21,875 nt of DNA from JAVBQU01 sp031548675 (lineage in GTDB: Bacteria > Bacteroidota > Bacteroidia > Bacteroidales > P3). The notes beneath the pieces were generated by a model. That model ran no database searches. It was not told the origin of the DNA and saw only the letters and a list, made by a program, of their open reading frames with translations. The translations under genes were made by a program, and so were the position numbers. The stretch is from NCBI GenBank assembly GCA_031548675.1, contig JAVBQU010000138.1, forward strand, positions 1-21,875, read 5' to 3'. This document shows positions 7,635-16,026 of the stretch, piece after piece (position 1 is the stretch's first letter; every line of letters starts with the position of its first letter).

Positions 7635-7652
7635 CAAAAAAAATCAAAGAAT

Positions 7653-8612
7653 ATGCCTCAAGTAAATGTTTTTTCGGGAGAAGCTTCTAAATATTTAGCA
7701 GAAAAAATAACAGAACATTATGGTATGCCGTTGGGAAATTGTTGTTTAACAAAGTTTTCTGATGGGGAAATGCAACCTTCATTTGAACAAAATGTAAGGG
7801 GTTCTGATGTATTTTTAGTGCAATCAACTTTTGCCCCTGCTGATAATTTATTGGAGTTATTAATGATGGTAGATGCTGCTAAACGTGCTTCGGCTCGTAA
7901 AATTATTGCAGTGATTCCTTATTTTGGCTATGCCCGTCAAGATAGAAAAGATAAACCCCGTGTTTCTATCGGTTCGAAATTGGTTGCAAATCTGCTAACC
8001 GCAGCAGGAGTAAGCCGTGTGATAACTATAGATTTGCATGCAGACCAAATTCAAGGTTTTTTTGATGTTCCTGTTGATCATTTATTTGGTTCATCTGTAT
8101 TTATTCCCTATGCAACAGGGTTGAATATTCCTGCCGAAGATTTAATTTTTGCTTCGCCTGATACAGGTGGTACCCGCAGAGCAAGTGCTTATGCCAAAGC
8201 TTTAGGAACCGGTTTTGCTATTTGCTATAAACAACGCAGCAAACCAAATGAAGTAGGAAGTCTGCAATTGATAGGGGAGGTAAAAGGCAAGCATGTAATA
8301 TTATTAGACGATATTATCGATACAGGTAATACCATTTGTAAAGCTGCCGAAGTAATGCTCGAAAAAGGAGCTGCCAGCGTACGCTGTATGATAACCCACC
8401 CGTTGTTGACCGGCAAAGCTTATGAAAATATAGAAAATTCAGGATTGTTGGAATTGGTTGTTACAGATACTATTCCTTTGAAAAAAACATCTTCGAAAAT
8501 TAAAGTATTATCCACAGCTCCATTATTGGCAGAAGTAATCCGGCGTGTAGCTACCAATGAGTCGCTTTCCGATTTATACGACGATTCGATGAAAAAAGAA
8601 CCTAAAGCATAA
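7653..8612 (+). CDS. prs: Ribose-phosphate pyrophosphokinase (PRPP synthetase)
   Basis: 319 residues, the usual class I length. The enzyme makes 5-phosphoribosyl-1-pyrophosphate from ribose 5-phosphate and ATP, for purine, pyrimidine, NAD, His and Trp synthesis. Visible motifs are the N-terminal VNVFSGEASKYLAEKI, the ATP-binding flexible loop YFGYARQDRKDKPR (about 90-103), the family signature DLHADQIQGFF (127-137), and the PRPP-binding loop LLDDIIDTGNT (217-227). An upstream in-frame TTG at 7632 is rejected because it lies in the promoter. Only a small 7-bp hairpin (8611-8630) separates prs from rplY, and I see no promoter between them. The two are probably one transcript, a pairing seen in many Bacteroidota. 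Confidence 0.97.
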   Translation: MPQVNVFSGEASKYLAEKITEHYGMPLGNCCLTKFSDGEMQPSFEQNVRGSDVFLVQSTFAPADNLLELLMMVDAAKRASARKIIAVIPYFGYARQDRKDKPRVSIGSKLVANLLTAAGVSRVITIDLHADQIQGFFDVPVDHLFGSSVFIPYATGLNIPAEDLIFASPDTGGTRRASAYAKALGTGFAICYKQRSKPNEVGSLQLIGEVKGKHVILLDDIIDTGNTICKAAEVMLEKGAASVRCMITHPLLTGKAYENIENSGLLELVVTDTIPLKKTSSKIKVLSTAPLLAEVIRRVATNESLSDLYDDSMKKEPKA

Positions 8613-8670
8613 TGCGTAATGTAACGCATTTATTTAATAATTTATTTAATCAATTTTAATTACAAATTTT

Positions 8671-9237
8671 ATGAAAATAGTACCAATGAGCGGTTCTCTT
8701 CGCGAGAACGTAGGGAAAAAGGATGCTAAATCTCTAAGAAAAACAGACCTTGTACCATGCGTAATGTATGGAGATGGAAATCAAATTCACTTTTCGGTTG
8801 ATGCCAAAAGTTTTAAATCAATTGTATTTACACCAGAAGTTTGTTTTGTAGATATTACTATCGATGGTAATGTATACCGTACAATGTTGCAAGATATTCA
8901 ATACCATCCGGTATCAGATAATATTTTACATGCCGACTTTTTAAAATTAGACGATAAGAAAACTATCGTTATGTCGGTTCCTGTAAAAGTAAAAGGAGTA
9001 TCAGAAGGGGTATTAAAAGGGGGAAAATTAGATTTAAGACTTCGCAAATTAAAAGTAAAAGCTTTACCTAATAATATGCCAGAGCAAATTGATGTGGATA
9101 TTACCGGATTGGATATTGCCCAAGGTAAAAAAGTAGGCGATTTGGCAATGGCTAATGTTGAATTATTAGATGTGAAAACCAGCTTTGTAGTTTATGTAAA
9201 ACCTACACGTGGTTCCGCAGCTGCATCAGCAGAATAA
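8671..9237 (+). CDS. rplY: 50S ribosomal protein bL25 (CTC form)
   Basis: 188 residues, matching the long CTC/TL5 form: an N-terminal L25 domain (about 1-90, with SLRENVGKKDAKSLRK and VPCVMYG) plus a C-terminal beta domain (about 95-180). It binds 5S rRNA in the large subunit; the longer form is also linked to general stress in some bacteria. Further landmarks are the LQDIQYHPVSDNILHADFL segment and the VPVKVKGVSEGVLKGG start of the second domain. The tail is Ala/Ser-rich. It lies 58 bases after prs, with which it is probably cotranscribed, and is followed by a strong terminator. Confidence 0.96.
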   Translation: MKIVPMSGSLRENVGKKDAKSLRKTDLVPCVMYGDGNQIHFSVDAKSFKSIVFTPEVCFVDITIDGNVYRTMLQDIQYHPVSDNILHADFLKLDDKKTIVMSVPVKVKGVSEGVLKGGKLDLRLRKLKVKALPNNMPEQIDVDITGLDIAQGKKVGDLAMANVELLDVKTSFVVYVKPTRGSAAASAE

Positions 9238-9254
9238 TAGCGGTTTTATTACTC

Positions 9255-9296
9255 CAAAATGAGCTGTTCTATATGAAACTAGAACAGCTCATTTTG
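9255..9296 (+). terminator. Terminator of the prs-rplY operon
   Basis: A perfect 17-bp inverted repeat, CAAAATGAGCTGTTCTA and its complement, around an 8-base loop, followed by TTTTATAT. It begins 18 bases past the rplY stop. Confidence 0.92.
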
Positions 9297-9343
9297 TTTT
9301 ATATCTTTTTCTGTTTAGAAACAGAATTAATAGACAATTTCCG

Positions 9344-9351
9344 TATCTTTG
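9344..9351 (+). promoter_or_regulatory. -7 element upstream of the candidate small RNA
   Basis: TATCTTTG matches TAnnTTTG exactly. No TTTG is present 20 bases upstream, so this is a half-match only. It would start a transcript near 9358, just after the rplY terminator and far from the lpdA start at 9554. Confidence 0.45.
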
Positions 9352-9357
9352 CAGTCA

Positions 9358-9446
9358 ATTGATGGAGCCGAATCAAGGTAGAGAATGAAATAAAAGAGAT
9401 AAATTATAATGAACCTCACAGGTTTTTGAAGCTTGTGGGGTTTTAT
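9358..9446 (+). ncRNA. Candidate small RNA or attenuated leader between rplY and lpdA
   Basis: An isolated -7 box (9344-9351) is followed about 60 bases later by an intrinsic-terminator-like hairpin. Its arms are AACCTCACAGG (9412-9422) and CTTGTGGGGTT (9432-9442), 11 pairs including two G-U, with a 9-base loop, followed by TTAT. A transcript of about 85-90 nt is implied. The first half is purine-rich and unstructured to the eye. It resembles no RNA family I recognise. It could be a free sRNA, or a premature-termination leader of lpdA. Two tiny frames inside it (MEPNQGRE from 9362, MNLTGF from 9410) are too short to be called genes. Confidence 0.35.
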
Positions 9447-9482
9447 CTATCATTCGATTTGGGCATAACATCGGTAAACAAG

Positions 9483-9516
9483 TGAACAAGATGTAAAATA
9501 CATCGTTTATAGTTCA
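9483..9516 (+). promoter_or_regulatory. Nested inverted repeat upstream of lpdA
   Basis: GATGTA-AAA-TACATC (9490-9504) is a perfect 6-bp palindrome. It is nested within TGAAC (9483-9487) and GTTCA (9512-9516). It lies 37 bases before the lpdA ATG and could be an operator or an mRNA hairpin. No consensus -7 box for lpdA is visible around it. Confidence 0.3.
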
Positions 9517-9553
9517 TTATTAATCTAATTATAATCCTAAAAATAAAATATTT

Positions 9554-10945
9554 ATGACTTACGATATGATAGTAATCGGGAGCGGTCCCGGCGGATATGT
9601 AGCAGCCATAAGAGCAGCACAATTAGGTATGAAAACAGCCATTGTTGAAAAAGCCGAATTAGGCGGAATTTGCTTAAACTGGGGATGTATTCCTACCAAG
9701 GCACTGCTAAAAAGCGCACAAGCTTATAAATATGCTTCCCATGCTGCTGAATATGGTGTAAAAATAGAAGGAGAAGTCAAAGCAGATTTGCCGGCTATGG
9801 TACAACGCAGCCGCGGAGTGTCCGATACTATGAATAAAGGCATACAATTTCTTTTGAAGAAAAATAACGTAGAAGTTATTCAGGGTATGGCAAAAGTAAA
9901 ACCCGGCAAAACCGTTGCCGTAACTGCCCAAGATGGAACTGCAACCGAATACCAAGCAGATAATATTATCATTGCTACCGGAGCACGCTCGCGCGAGCTG
10001 CCCAATTTACCCCAAGACGGAATTAAAATAATCGGCTACCGCAAAGCCATGACTTTGGATAAGCAACCTGAAAGCATGATAGTGGTGGGTTCAGGAGCTA
10101 TCGGAAGCGAATTTGCATTTTTCTATCAGTCGATAGGAACACAGGTTACCTTAGTAGAATTTATGCCTAATATTTTACCTATCGAAGACGAAGATGTTTC
10201 TGCCCAAGTATCGCGTTCGTTCCGCAAAATGGGTATGAAAGTACTTACAGATGCCTCAGTAGAATCGGTGGATACAAAAGGAGCTAAATGTAAAGCGACT
10301 GTAAAAACCAAAAAAGGAGAAGAAATTATCGAAGCCGATATTGTACTTTCCGCAGTAGGAATCAGTACCAATATCGAAAATATAGGCTTAGAAGAAACCG
10401 GCATTAAAACCGAAAAAGGCAAAATTGTGGTAGACGATTTTTACAAAACCAATGTAGAAGGGGTTTATGCCATAGGCGATGTGGTTCATGGACCAGCTTT
10501 GGCACACGTAGCTTCGCACGAAGCTTTGATATGTGTAGATGCTATCGTAGGTAAAAAACCGCATGCAATGAATTACAGCAATATACCCGGATGTACTTAT
10601 ACTTCTCCCGAAGTAGCTTCTGTAGGTATGACCGAAAAAGCCTGCAAGGAAGCCGGATGCAATATTAAAGTAGGAAAATTTCCCTTTACAGCATCGGGAA
10701 AAGCTACAGCGGCAGGCAATAAGGATGGTTTTATCAAAGTGATTTTTGATGCAGATACAGACCTCATGCTGGGCTGCCACATGGTAGGCGATAATGTAAC
10801 TGAAATGATAGCCGAAGCTGTTGTGGTTCGGCAAAATAAATTAACAGGCAAAGATATATTAAATGCGGTACATCCGCATCCAACCATGTCAGAAGCCTTG
10901 ATGGAAGCCGTTGCAGTAGCTTATAGCGAAGCAGTGCATGTGTAA
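9554..10945 (+). CDS. lpdA: Dihydrolipoyl dehydrogenase (E3)
   Basis: 463 residues, normal for the family. It is a flavoprotein that reoxidises dihydrolipoamide of 2-oxoacid dehydrogenase complexes or the glycine cleavage system with NAD+. Visible features are the FAD Rossmann motif IGSGPGGYVAA (8-18), the redox disulfide GGICLNWGCIPTK (Cys40, Cys45), the NAD motif VVGSGAIGSEFA, the second FAD motif GVYAIGDVV, and the C-terminal catalytic pair HPHPTMSE (His442, Glu447) supplied to the partner subunit. No E1, E2 or gcv genes are nearby, so its complex cannot be named. The next gene follows after 44 bases with no terminator, suggesting cotranscription. Confidence 0.96.
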   Translation: MTYDMIVIGSGPGGYVAAIRAAQLGMKTAIVEKAELGGICLNWGCIPTKALLKSAQAYKYASHAAEYGVKIEGEVKADLPAMVQRSRGVSDTMNKGIQFLLKKNNVEVIQGMAKVKPGKTVAVTAQDGTATEYQADNIIIATGARSRELPNLPQDGIKIIGYRKAMTLDKQPESMIVVGSGAIGSEFAFFYQSIGTQVTLVEFMPNILPIEDEDVSAQVSRSFRKMGMKVLTDASVESVDTKGAKCKATVKTKKGEEIIEADIVLSAVGISTNIENIGLEETGIKTEKGKIVVDDFYKTNVEGVYAIGDVVHGPALAHVASHEALICVDAIVGKKPHAMNYSNIPGCTYTSPEVASVGMTEKACKEAGCNIKVGKFPFTASGKATAAGNKDGFIKVIFDADTDLMLGCHMVGDNVTEMIAEAVVVRQNKLTGKDILNAVHPHPTMSEALMEAVAVAYSEAVHV

Positions 10946-10989
10946 TGGTTTTCTATTTAATAAATTAGCATAACTAAAAATAATAGATA

Positions 10990-12390
10990 ATGAAGATCCA
11001 ATTTCTTGGAGCAACACGCGAAGTAACAGGAAGCAAGCATTTGATTACTTTGAACGATGGGTTTAAAATATTGCTTGATTGTGGAATGTATCAAGGAAAA
11101 GGTTTAGAGACCGATGCCGATAACCGTAATCTGGGCTTTAACCCTTCCGAAATAGATTATTTAGTCTTATCCCATGCACATATAGACCATTCGGGTTTAA
11201 TTCCTTATATTTCTAAAAATGGATTTAAAGGACGTATTTTATCTACGCACCCTACGCGTGCATTATGTTCTATAATGTTGCTGGATGCAGGAAAAATACA
11301 AGAAAGCGATACGGTAACATTTAACAAAAAACGCAAAGCCAAAGGTTTAGACCCTGTTGAACCGATTTATACCAAAGATGATGCCCAAAAGTCGCTTAAG
11401 CATTTTGTAAGTATATCATACGATACGGAATTTCCCATCCATGAAGGTGTAGAGGTAACTTTTACAGATACAGGGCATATTTTGGGAAGTTCGGCAGTGA
11501 GTTTGAGCATTACCGAAAACGGTAAAACTACTAAAATATGCTTTACAGGCGATATCGGACGGTATGAAAAACGTATATTACGCGAGCCGCAGCCTTTTCC
11601 GCAGGCAGATTATATTATTACGGAAAGTACATACGGAGATAAACTCCACGAAAATATGGGCGACTCGGAGCAGCGGCTGTTGATGACTGTTATTGATACC
11701 TGCAATAAGAAAAAAGGAAAGCTGATTATTCCTTCTTTTGCCATAGGCAGGGCTCAGGAAATTATCTATAGCTTGAACAGGTTAGTGAACGAAAAGCTAT
11801 TGCCGGATGTAGATGTATTTGTCGATAGTCCTTTATGTGTTTCAGCAACCGATATTATGAGGCAGTATCCCGAATGTTTTAATGAAGATATGGCTGAATA
11901 TATGCTTACTGTTACAGATCCTTTTGGATTCGACCGTTTGAAATATATCCGTACAGTGGAAGATTCTAAAAAACTGAATGAATATAACCGCCCATGTGTT
12001 ATTATTTCAGCATCGGGGATGATGGAAGCAGGACGGGTAAAGCACCATTTATATAATAATATAGAAAATCCGAAAACAACTGTATTGGGAGTTGGTTATT
12101 GTGCTCCAACCACCTTAGGTGCAAAAATATTAAGAGGAGATAAGGAAGTTTCTATCTTTGGTCATGTAAAACAAGTAAAAGCAGAAGTAAGACGTATAGA
12201 AGCCTTTTCAGCACATGGCGATTATTCTGAAATGCTCCGTTTTCTATCTTGCCAAAATGCTCAAAAAGTTAAGGGAGTATTTTTGGTACACGGCGAATAT
12301 GAAGTACAACAAAAATTTCAAGAACATTTACAGAGTAACGGATTTCAAAACGTAGAAATACCGAAACATGGACAAATTGTTGAATTATAG
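10990..12390 (+). CDS. Beta-CASP metallo-beta-lactamase RNA-processing hydrolase (CPSF73/Ysh1-like)
   Basis: 466 residues. The metallo-beta-lactamase core opens with MKIQFLGATREVTGSKH and carries the two-zinc motif SHAHIDHSG (His62, His64, Asp66, His67), TGHILGS (His163) and GDIGR (Asp188). The beta-CASP insertion follows, with STYGD, PSFAIGRAQE and SASGMMEAGR (340-349). The C-terminal RMMBL part has SAHGDYSE (His409) and VHGE (His434). The full set of metal and beta-CASP residues indicates an active RNA endonuclease or exonuclease of the cytoplasm, related to archaeal and eukaryotic CPSF73-type enzymes rather than to RNase J (which is longer, with a different tail). The RNA target is unknown. 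It lies 44 bases after lpdA. Confidence 0.92.
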   Translation: MKIQFLGATREVTGSKHLITLNDGFKILLDCGMYQGKGLETDADNRNLGFNPSEIDYLVLSHAHIDHSGLIPYISKNGFKGRILSTHPTRALCSIMLLDAGKIQESDTVTFNKKRKAKGLDPVEPIYTKDDAQKSLKHFVSISYDTEFPIHEGVEVTFTDTGHILGSSAVSLSITENGKTTKICFTGDIGRYEKRILREPQPFPQADYIITESTYGDKLHENMGDSEQRLLMTVIDTCNKKKGKLIIPSFAIGRAQEIIYSLNRLVNEKLLPDVDVFVDSPLCVSATDIMRQYPECFNEDMAEYMLTVTDPFGFDRLKYIRTVEDSKKLNEYNRPCVIISASGMMEAGRVKHHLYNNIENPKTTVLGVGYCAPTTLGAKILRGDKEVSIFGHVKQVKAEVRRIEAFSAHGDYSEMLRFLSCQNAQKVKGVFLVHGEYEVQQKFQEHLQSNGFQNVEIPKHGQIVEL

Positions 12391-12408
12391 TATATCGGTA
12401 AATGTATT

Positions 12409-12490
12409 ATATACCCGGTGCAGGTATATGATAAACATTGCTTAAAAATATATTTACAGAGCTAACAGATTATAATTATCTGTTAGCTCT
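12409..12490 (+). terminator. Two hairpins between the RNase gene and the next gene; the second terminator-like
   Basis: The first is a 7-bp inverted repeat, ATATACC (12409-12415) and GGTATAT (12423-12429). The second is a perfect 13-bp inverted repeat, AGAGCTAACAGAT (12458-12470) and its complement (12478-12490), with a 7-base loop. The following run TTATC is poor in T, so termination may be partial. No TAnnTTTG promoter is evident before the next ATG at 12522, so read-through into that gene is possible. Confidence 0.6.
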
Positions 12491-12521
12491 TATCAATTGA
12501 AGAAACAAAATATCATAAAGA

Positions 12522-15500
12522 ATGAATACAATACAAGAATTGGGGATTGTAGACGGTAAAACGATGCAGAACCAAGAAGAACTAATCAATTATATCTACC
12601 TACAAATGGCAGCTTTAGGTTTGCAGGATATACATGCAGGCAGTCATGAACATTCCGTACTCGATGTAGCGGAAGGTTTGATAACCAGCTACCGTGAAAA
12701 ATTACGGATGCTATCCGATTATCTTTGTCCTGCCGACCAGCGGATACAAGATTTTATAGAACGTTATTTTGCCGATGTAGAAAATAAACCGGTTTTGAAA
12801 CTGCCTGCTCTAACCTTTACGCTCGACCGCTGGGGTGTGGCACGGGTTTTATCTTTACCTGAAGATAAAAAAACATATAGCTCTGAATATGTTACTTCTT
12901 ATAAAGTAAAACAGGGTATTTTACATAATCCTAAAAATGACAGGCGTACCACACAAGGTGTTTTCCACGTAGCCGAAGGCGGACTACCCATACCGGATGA
13001 TAAAAAAGCGGTTTCCAGAGCCGTTACTGCAAATTTACTTTATCATGCTTTCAAATCAGAAGATGCTTTGATGGAAATTCCGTTTACCGAAAGCCACGAG
13101 CAAAAAGCACGGATTTTTGTTTCCTTGCTCCTGCGTCCGGTAGTTTGCCCCGAAGTTCCCCATGTATCATCCGAAAAAACGATGGAAATCAGGTTTTTTG
13201 CTCCCGGTTCGCTGGTTAGCAATTTAGATTTTGTCGAATCTATTTTTGGTAATGCAGGAAATCCTTATATGCTGTCTAACGATGCCGCTTTGGATATTGA
13301 GCATTGGACAGGACACACAGGCTGTGTGATTCTGGCTCCTCATCTAACCAAGTTTACCAAGAAATACTTGGGACTACCACACATCAGCGAAGCTACGCCG
13401 CGTCAGATACGAGACGGCATGTGCTGGGAAAAAGAAGATGAACGCTATAATGAAGGACAGGCTTTTAAATTAGCAATCAGGGATGAACGGGGTATAATTG
13501 TAACTATTATTGCCGATAATTATTTTGGATATTCAAAAAAAGAAGTCAAATCGCATATCAGCTATGCAGCCAATTTGTATGGAAGCTGCGAAGAAGAGCA
13601 TGCCGGAGGAGCTGTTGTATTTCCGGCATATAACCAAGGAGATACACATCTATGGAAAGATAAATCGAACGATGGTAAAAAGAATGCTGATAAGCTTCCT
13701 AAGAAATATACTTTTGCCAAAATCAAAGATACGTTTGGCGATATCATGAATTTATATCCCGAAGGTTATGGAATTGATAAAAAATATGCCAATATTTATT
13801 ATGTGCCGGAAAATTCTTTCTTTGATATTGTAACCCAGACTGTATCGTGGAAACAAGGGGATGCCACACAAAAGCTTAAACTGCTTCCGAAAAATATTTA
13901 CATTACACCCAACGGCAGTAAATTCCGCATGGAGAAAAATCCGGGAGCACCCAACTACCGATTGGTAGAAGCCATAAGCGAAGGCGTATTCTGCCATAAA
14001 CCCTGTACGGTTTCAGGCGGAGGAAAATCCGAGATATCTAAATCTATACAGGATGCTATTTTTACAGGACCATTCAATATTGTGGATTTGGAAAAGGATT
14101 TTGATCAGGTGGACGAAATATTTAATTATGATTATACTGACCGTGTGAAGAAAGTAAAAGACAGCAAAACCAGCCGTACTTTCTTGAGCATGGAACGTTC
14201 TATAGGTTCGGTTATCAAATTACTTTCGCCCTCGCCCGATTATACCGACGAATACAATCAATGGATATCAAGTATTCCTCCTTATATCAAAGGCATTGCA
14301 TTTTTGGTAAAGCGATATTATAAAACCGAATGGGGGAAAAACTGGCGGCAGTATTTTAGTGTGGATATTTTGAACGGACAGCCCGGACATGAATTGAAAT
14401 TTGGAAACCGTAAGCTGTTTGCACGGTACTTACGTGTGGGTTTCGAGAAAAACGGAGCATGGCGTACCTTTAAGCTCCGCCAAGATTTTGTACATGCCGA
14501 TAAGGTGCAGATGGAAGATGATATTTCCGTTTCGGCAATTGTACCTGCAAACGATTTGAAATATTTGAATAAAATAAAAACCAATAAAAGCCTGAAAATA
14601 GTTGCCAATTGCGAATACCGCTTTTTCCAACGTCCGGATGATGCCATTCATCGCGGCTATGACAAAAAAGCCGAATTGGATTTGGCGACACCCGGAACTT
14701 TTATTTCTAACTTCGAGCCCCTGCCCGCAGAATATGCGCAAGAGCTGATAGAGGATGTAATGAATTTTGATATGTATACCGACCCTATGCGTAAGCTTAT
14801 AGAAGAAGTAGATCAAAAGAAAAACTGTAAATATTTTGTATCGTCCGCACATCCGCGTATAGTAGACGGAAAACCCTCTAAAAACGTGCGCTATTTGCAA
14901 ACCCGCAACGATTTGTTAGAACCTATTTATAATTACATAGCCGAAATAGGAACTCGCTTTGCACACCATATTCCTTTGACGGAAAAATTGGTTTATCCTG
15001 TGGATGCCGTATTGCCGGGCAGACGGAATAATCCGTCAGAACCCGGTATTAAACCTTTGGCGGTTTACAATCCGCTGCATTATCAGGAGTTGCCCGAATT
15101 GTTTATGGATTTTATTTGCAGCCTTACCGGAAAATCGCCATCAACCACCGGAGCAGGTTCAGAAGGAGCGTTAACCAAAGGTCCGTTTAACTCGCTTTGT
15201 GCTATTACCGATTTGAACAATGCTTTGGTTTCGTATATGCTTACCGGTTACGATGGTTTTACCACTCCGGCAGGATATATTGGAGCTAAATATCGTGTCG
15301 ACCACGACATCAGCCTTTTGATACCCGAACTTTGGTCGCGTTTATCAATGGAAGAACGCAGTGCTGCCGACATGATTCAAAACGGCTATTTGGAGAAAGT
15401 AGAAGATTTTACCTATAAAGGACAAGTGATTCCGGCAAATATATTAGGCTATCGTATTACAGCCAAGTTTGTAAGCCAGTATTTAGGCAGGATTTTTGAT

Positions 15501-15995
15501 AACCCTACCGTAGTATTTGTAGATGATATGCTGAAGCCCGAATTGCAGAATATGGAAGAATATGTAGAAGGTATCAACAACATAGTAGATTCGCAAAAGA
15601 AAGTTGCTTTGGCTTATTTTGAAGATGGAAGCATAGAAGCTGCCTGTCCGCCGCTGGAAGTACTGCTGCATATTATGGCGTATGGAAATTATAAAGGCAA
15701 GACTTTGAAAGATGCAAAAATCAGAGCCCTTTTTAAACCCGAAAGCCTTATGAAATCAGATTGGTATCAAGCCCGTATTTTGGCAAAACAACAAAGCGAT
15801 GCCAGCCTTTGGAATACCCATGCGGCTACTTTGGAACGCTATCAAAAAAGAGCAGCCCATCTTACAAAAGAACAACGCGACCATATAAATAAACTATTAG
15901 AAACTTCGCAAACCTATCTAAAACACATTAATTCATTCGAATATCAAAATGAATTGAAAGGGACTTTGGGTAAGGATATTTTATACAAAGGATAA
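12522..15995 (+). CDS. Probable PPi-type phosphoenolpyruvate carboxykinase, 1157 residues
   Basis: A large cytoplasmic protein with no signal peptide or membrane segment. Length and motifs resemble the roughly 1,100-1,200-residue PPi-dependent PEP carboxykinases known from Entamoeba and Propionibacterium, which interconvert oxaloacetate plus PPi with PEP, CO2 and phosphate. Visible landmarks are EHWTGHTGCVIL (260-271), a highly conserved-looking block IADNYFGYSKKEVK plus SCEEEHAGG (330-363), and a P-loop-like TVSGGGKSEISKSI (496-509). The last sits where ordinary PEP carboxykinases have their kinase-1 loop, but with GGGKSE in place of (A)CGKT. The acidic stretch VDLEKDFDQVDE follows. The assignment rests on recalled family features, not an alignment; the alternative is an uncharacterised PEPCK-like protein. 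No E-value or structure backs this. Confidence 0.65.
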   Translation: MNTIQELGIVDGKTMQNQEELINYIYLQMAALGLQDIHAGSHEHSVLDVAEGLITSYREKLRMLSDYLCPADQRIQDFIERYFADVENKPVLKLPALTFTLDRWGVARVLSLPEDKKTYSSEYVTSYKVKQGILHNPKNDRRTTQGVFHVAEGGLPIPDDKKAVSRAVTANLLYHAFKSEDALMEIPFTESHEQKARIFVSLLLRPVVCPEVPHVSSEKTMEIRFFAPGSLVSNLDFVESIFGNAGNPYMLSNDAALDIEHWTGHTGCVILAPHLTKFTKKYLGLPHISEATPRQIRDGMCWEKEDERYNEGQAFKLAIRDERGIIVTIIADNYFGYSKKEVKSHISYAANLYGSCEEEHAGGAVVFPAYNQGDTHLWKDKSNDGKKNADKLPKKYTFAKIKDTFGDIMNLYPEGYGIDKKYANIYYVPENSFFDIVTQTVSWKQGDATQKLKLLPKNIYITPNGSKFRMEKNPGAPNYRLVEAISEGVFCHKPCTVSGGGKSEISKSIQDAIFTGPFNIVDLEKDFDQVDEIFNYDYTDRVKKVKDSKTSRTFLSMERSIGSVIKLLSPSPDYTDEYNQWISSIPPYIKGIAFLVKRYYKTEWGKNWRQYFSVDILNGQPGHELKFGNRKLFARYLRVGFEKNGAWRTFKLRQDFVHADKVQMEDDISVSAIVPANDLKYLNKIKTNKSLKIVANCEYRFFQRPDDAIHRGYDKKAELDLATPGTFISNFEPLPAEYAQELIEDVMNFDMYTDPMRKLIEEVDQKKNCKYFVSSAHPRIVDGKPSKNVRYLQTRNDLLEPIYNYIAEIGTRFAHHIPLTEKLVYPVDAVLPGRRNNPSEPGIKPLAVYNPLHYQELPELFMDFICSLTGKSPSTTGAGSEGALTKGPFNSLCAITDLNNALVSYMLTGYDGFTTPAGYIGAKYRVDHDISLLIPELWSRLSMEERSAADMIQNGYLEKVEDFTYKGQVIPANILGYRITAKFVSQYLGRIFDNPTVVFVDDMLKPELQNMEEYVEGINNIVDSQKKVALAYFEDGSIEAACPPLEVLLHIMAYGNYKGKTLKDAKIRALFKPESLMKSDWYQARILAKQQSDASLWNTHAATLERYQKRAAHLTKEQRDHINKLLETSQTYLKHINSFEYQNELKGTLGKDILYKG

Positions 15996-16026
15996 GATGG
16001 AGCTTGCAAATAAAGTATTTATGCTT

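Noticed and set aside
8611..8630. Terminator between prs and rplY
   Set aside because: The hairpin is only 7 bp and the following run is broken by A. At most it would attenuate, and the two genes are treated as one operon.
9362..9430. Tiny leader peptides (8 and 6 codons) in the candidate small RNA
   Set aside because: They have no run of a regulatory amino acid and no clear ribosome site; chance is the simpler reading.
10388..10834. Minus-strand open frames of 148 and 96 residues inside lpdA
   Set aside because: They are shadows of the strongly recognised lpdA frame, have no family features, and owe their length to its codon use.
14430..14900. Minus-strand open frame of 156 residues inside the 1157-residue gene
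   Set aside because: It is antisense to a long, motif-bearing coding frame and has no recognisable domain or promoter.
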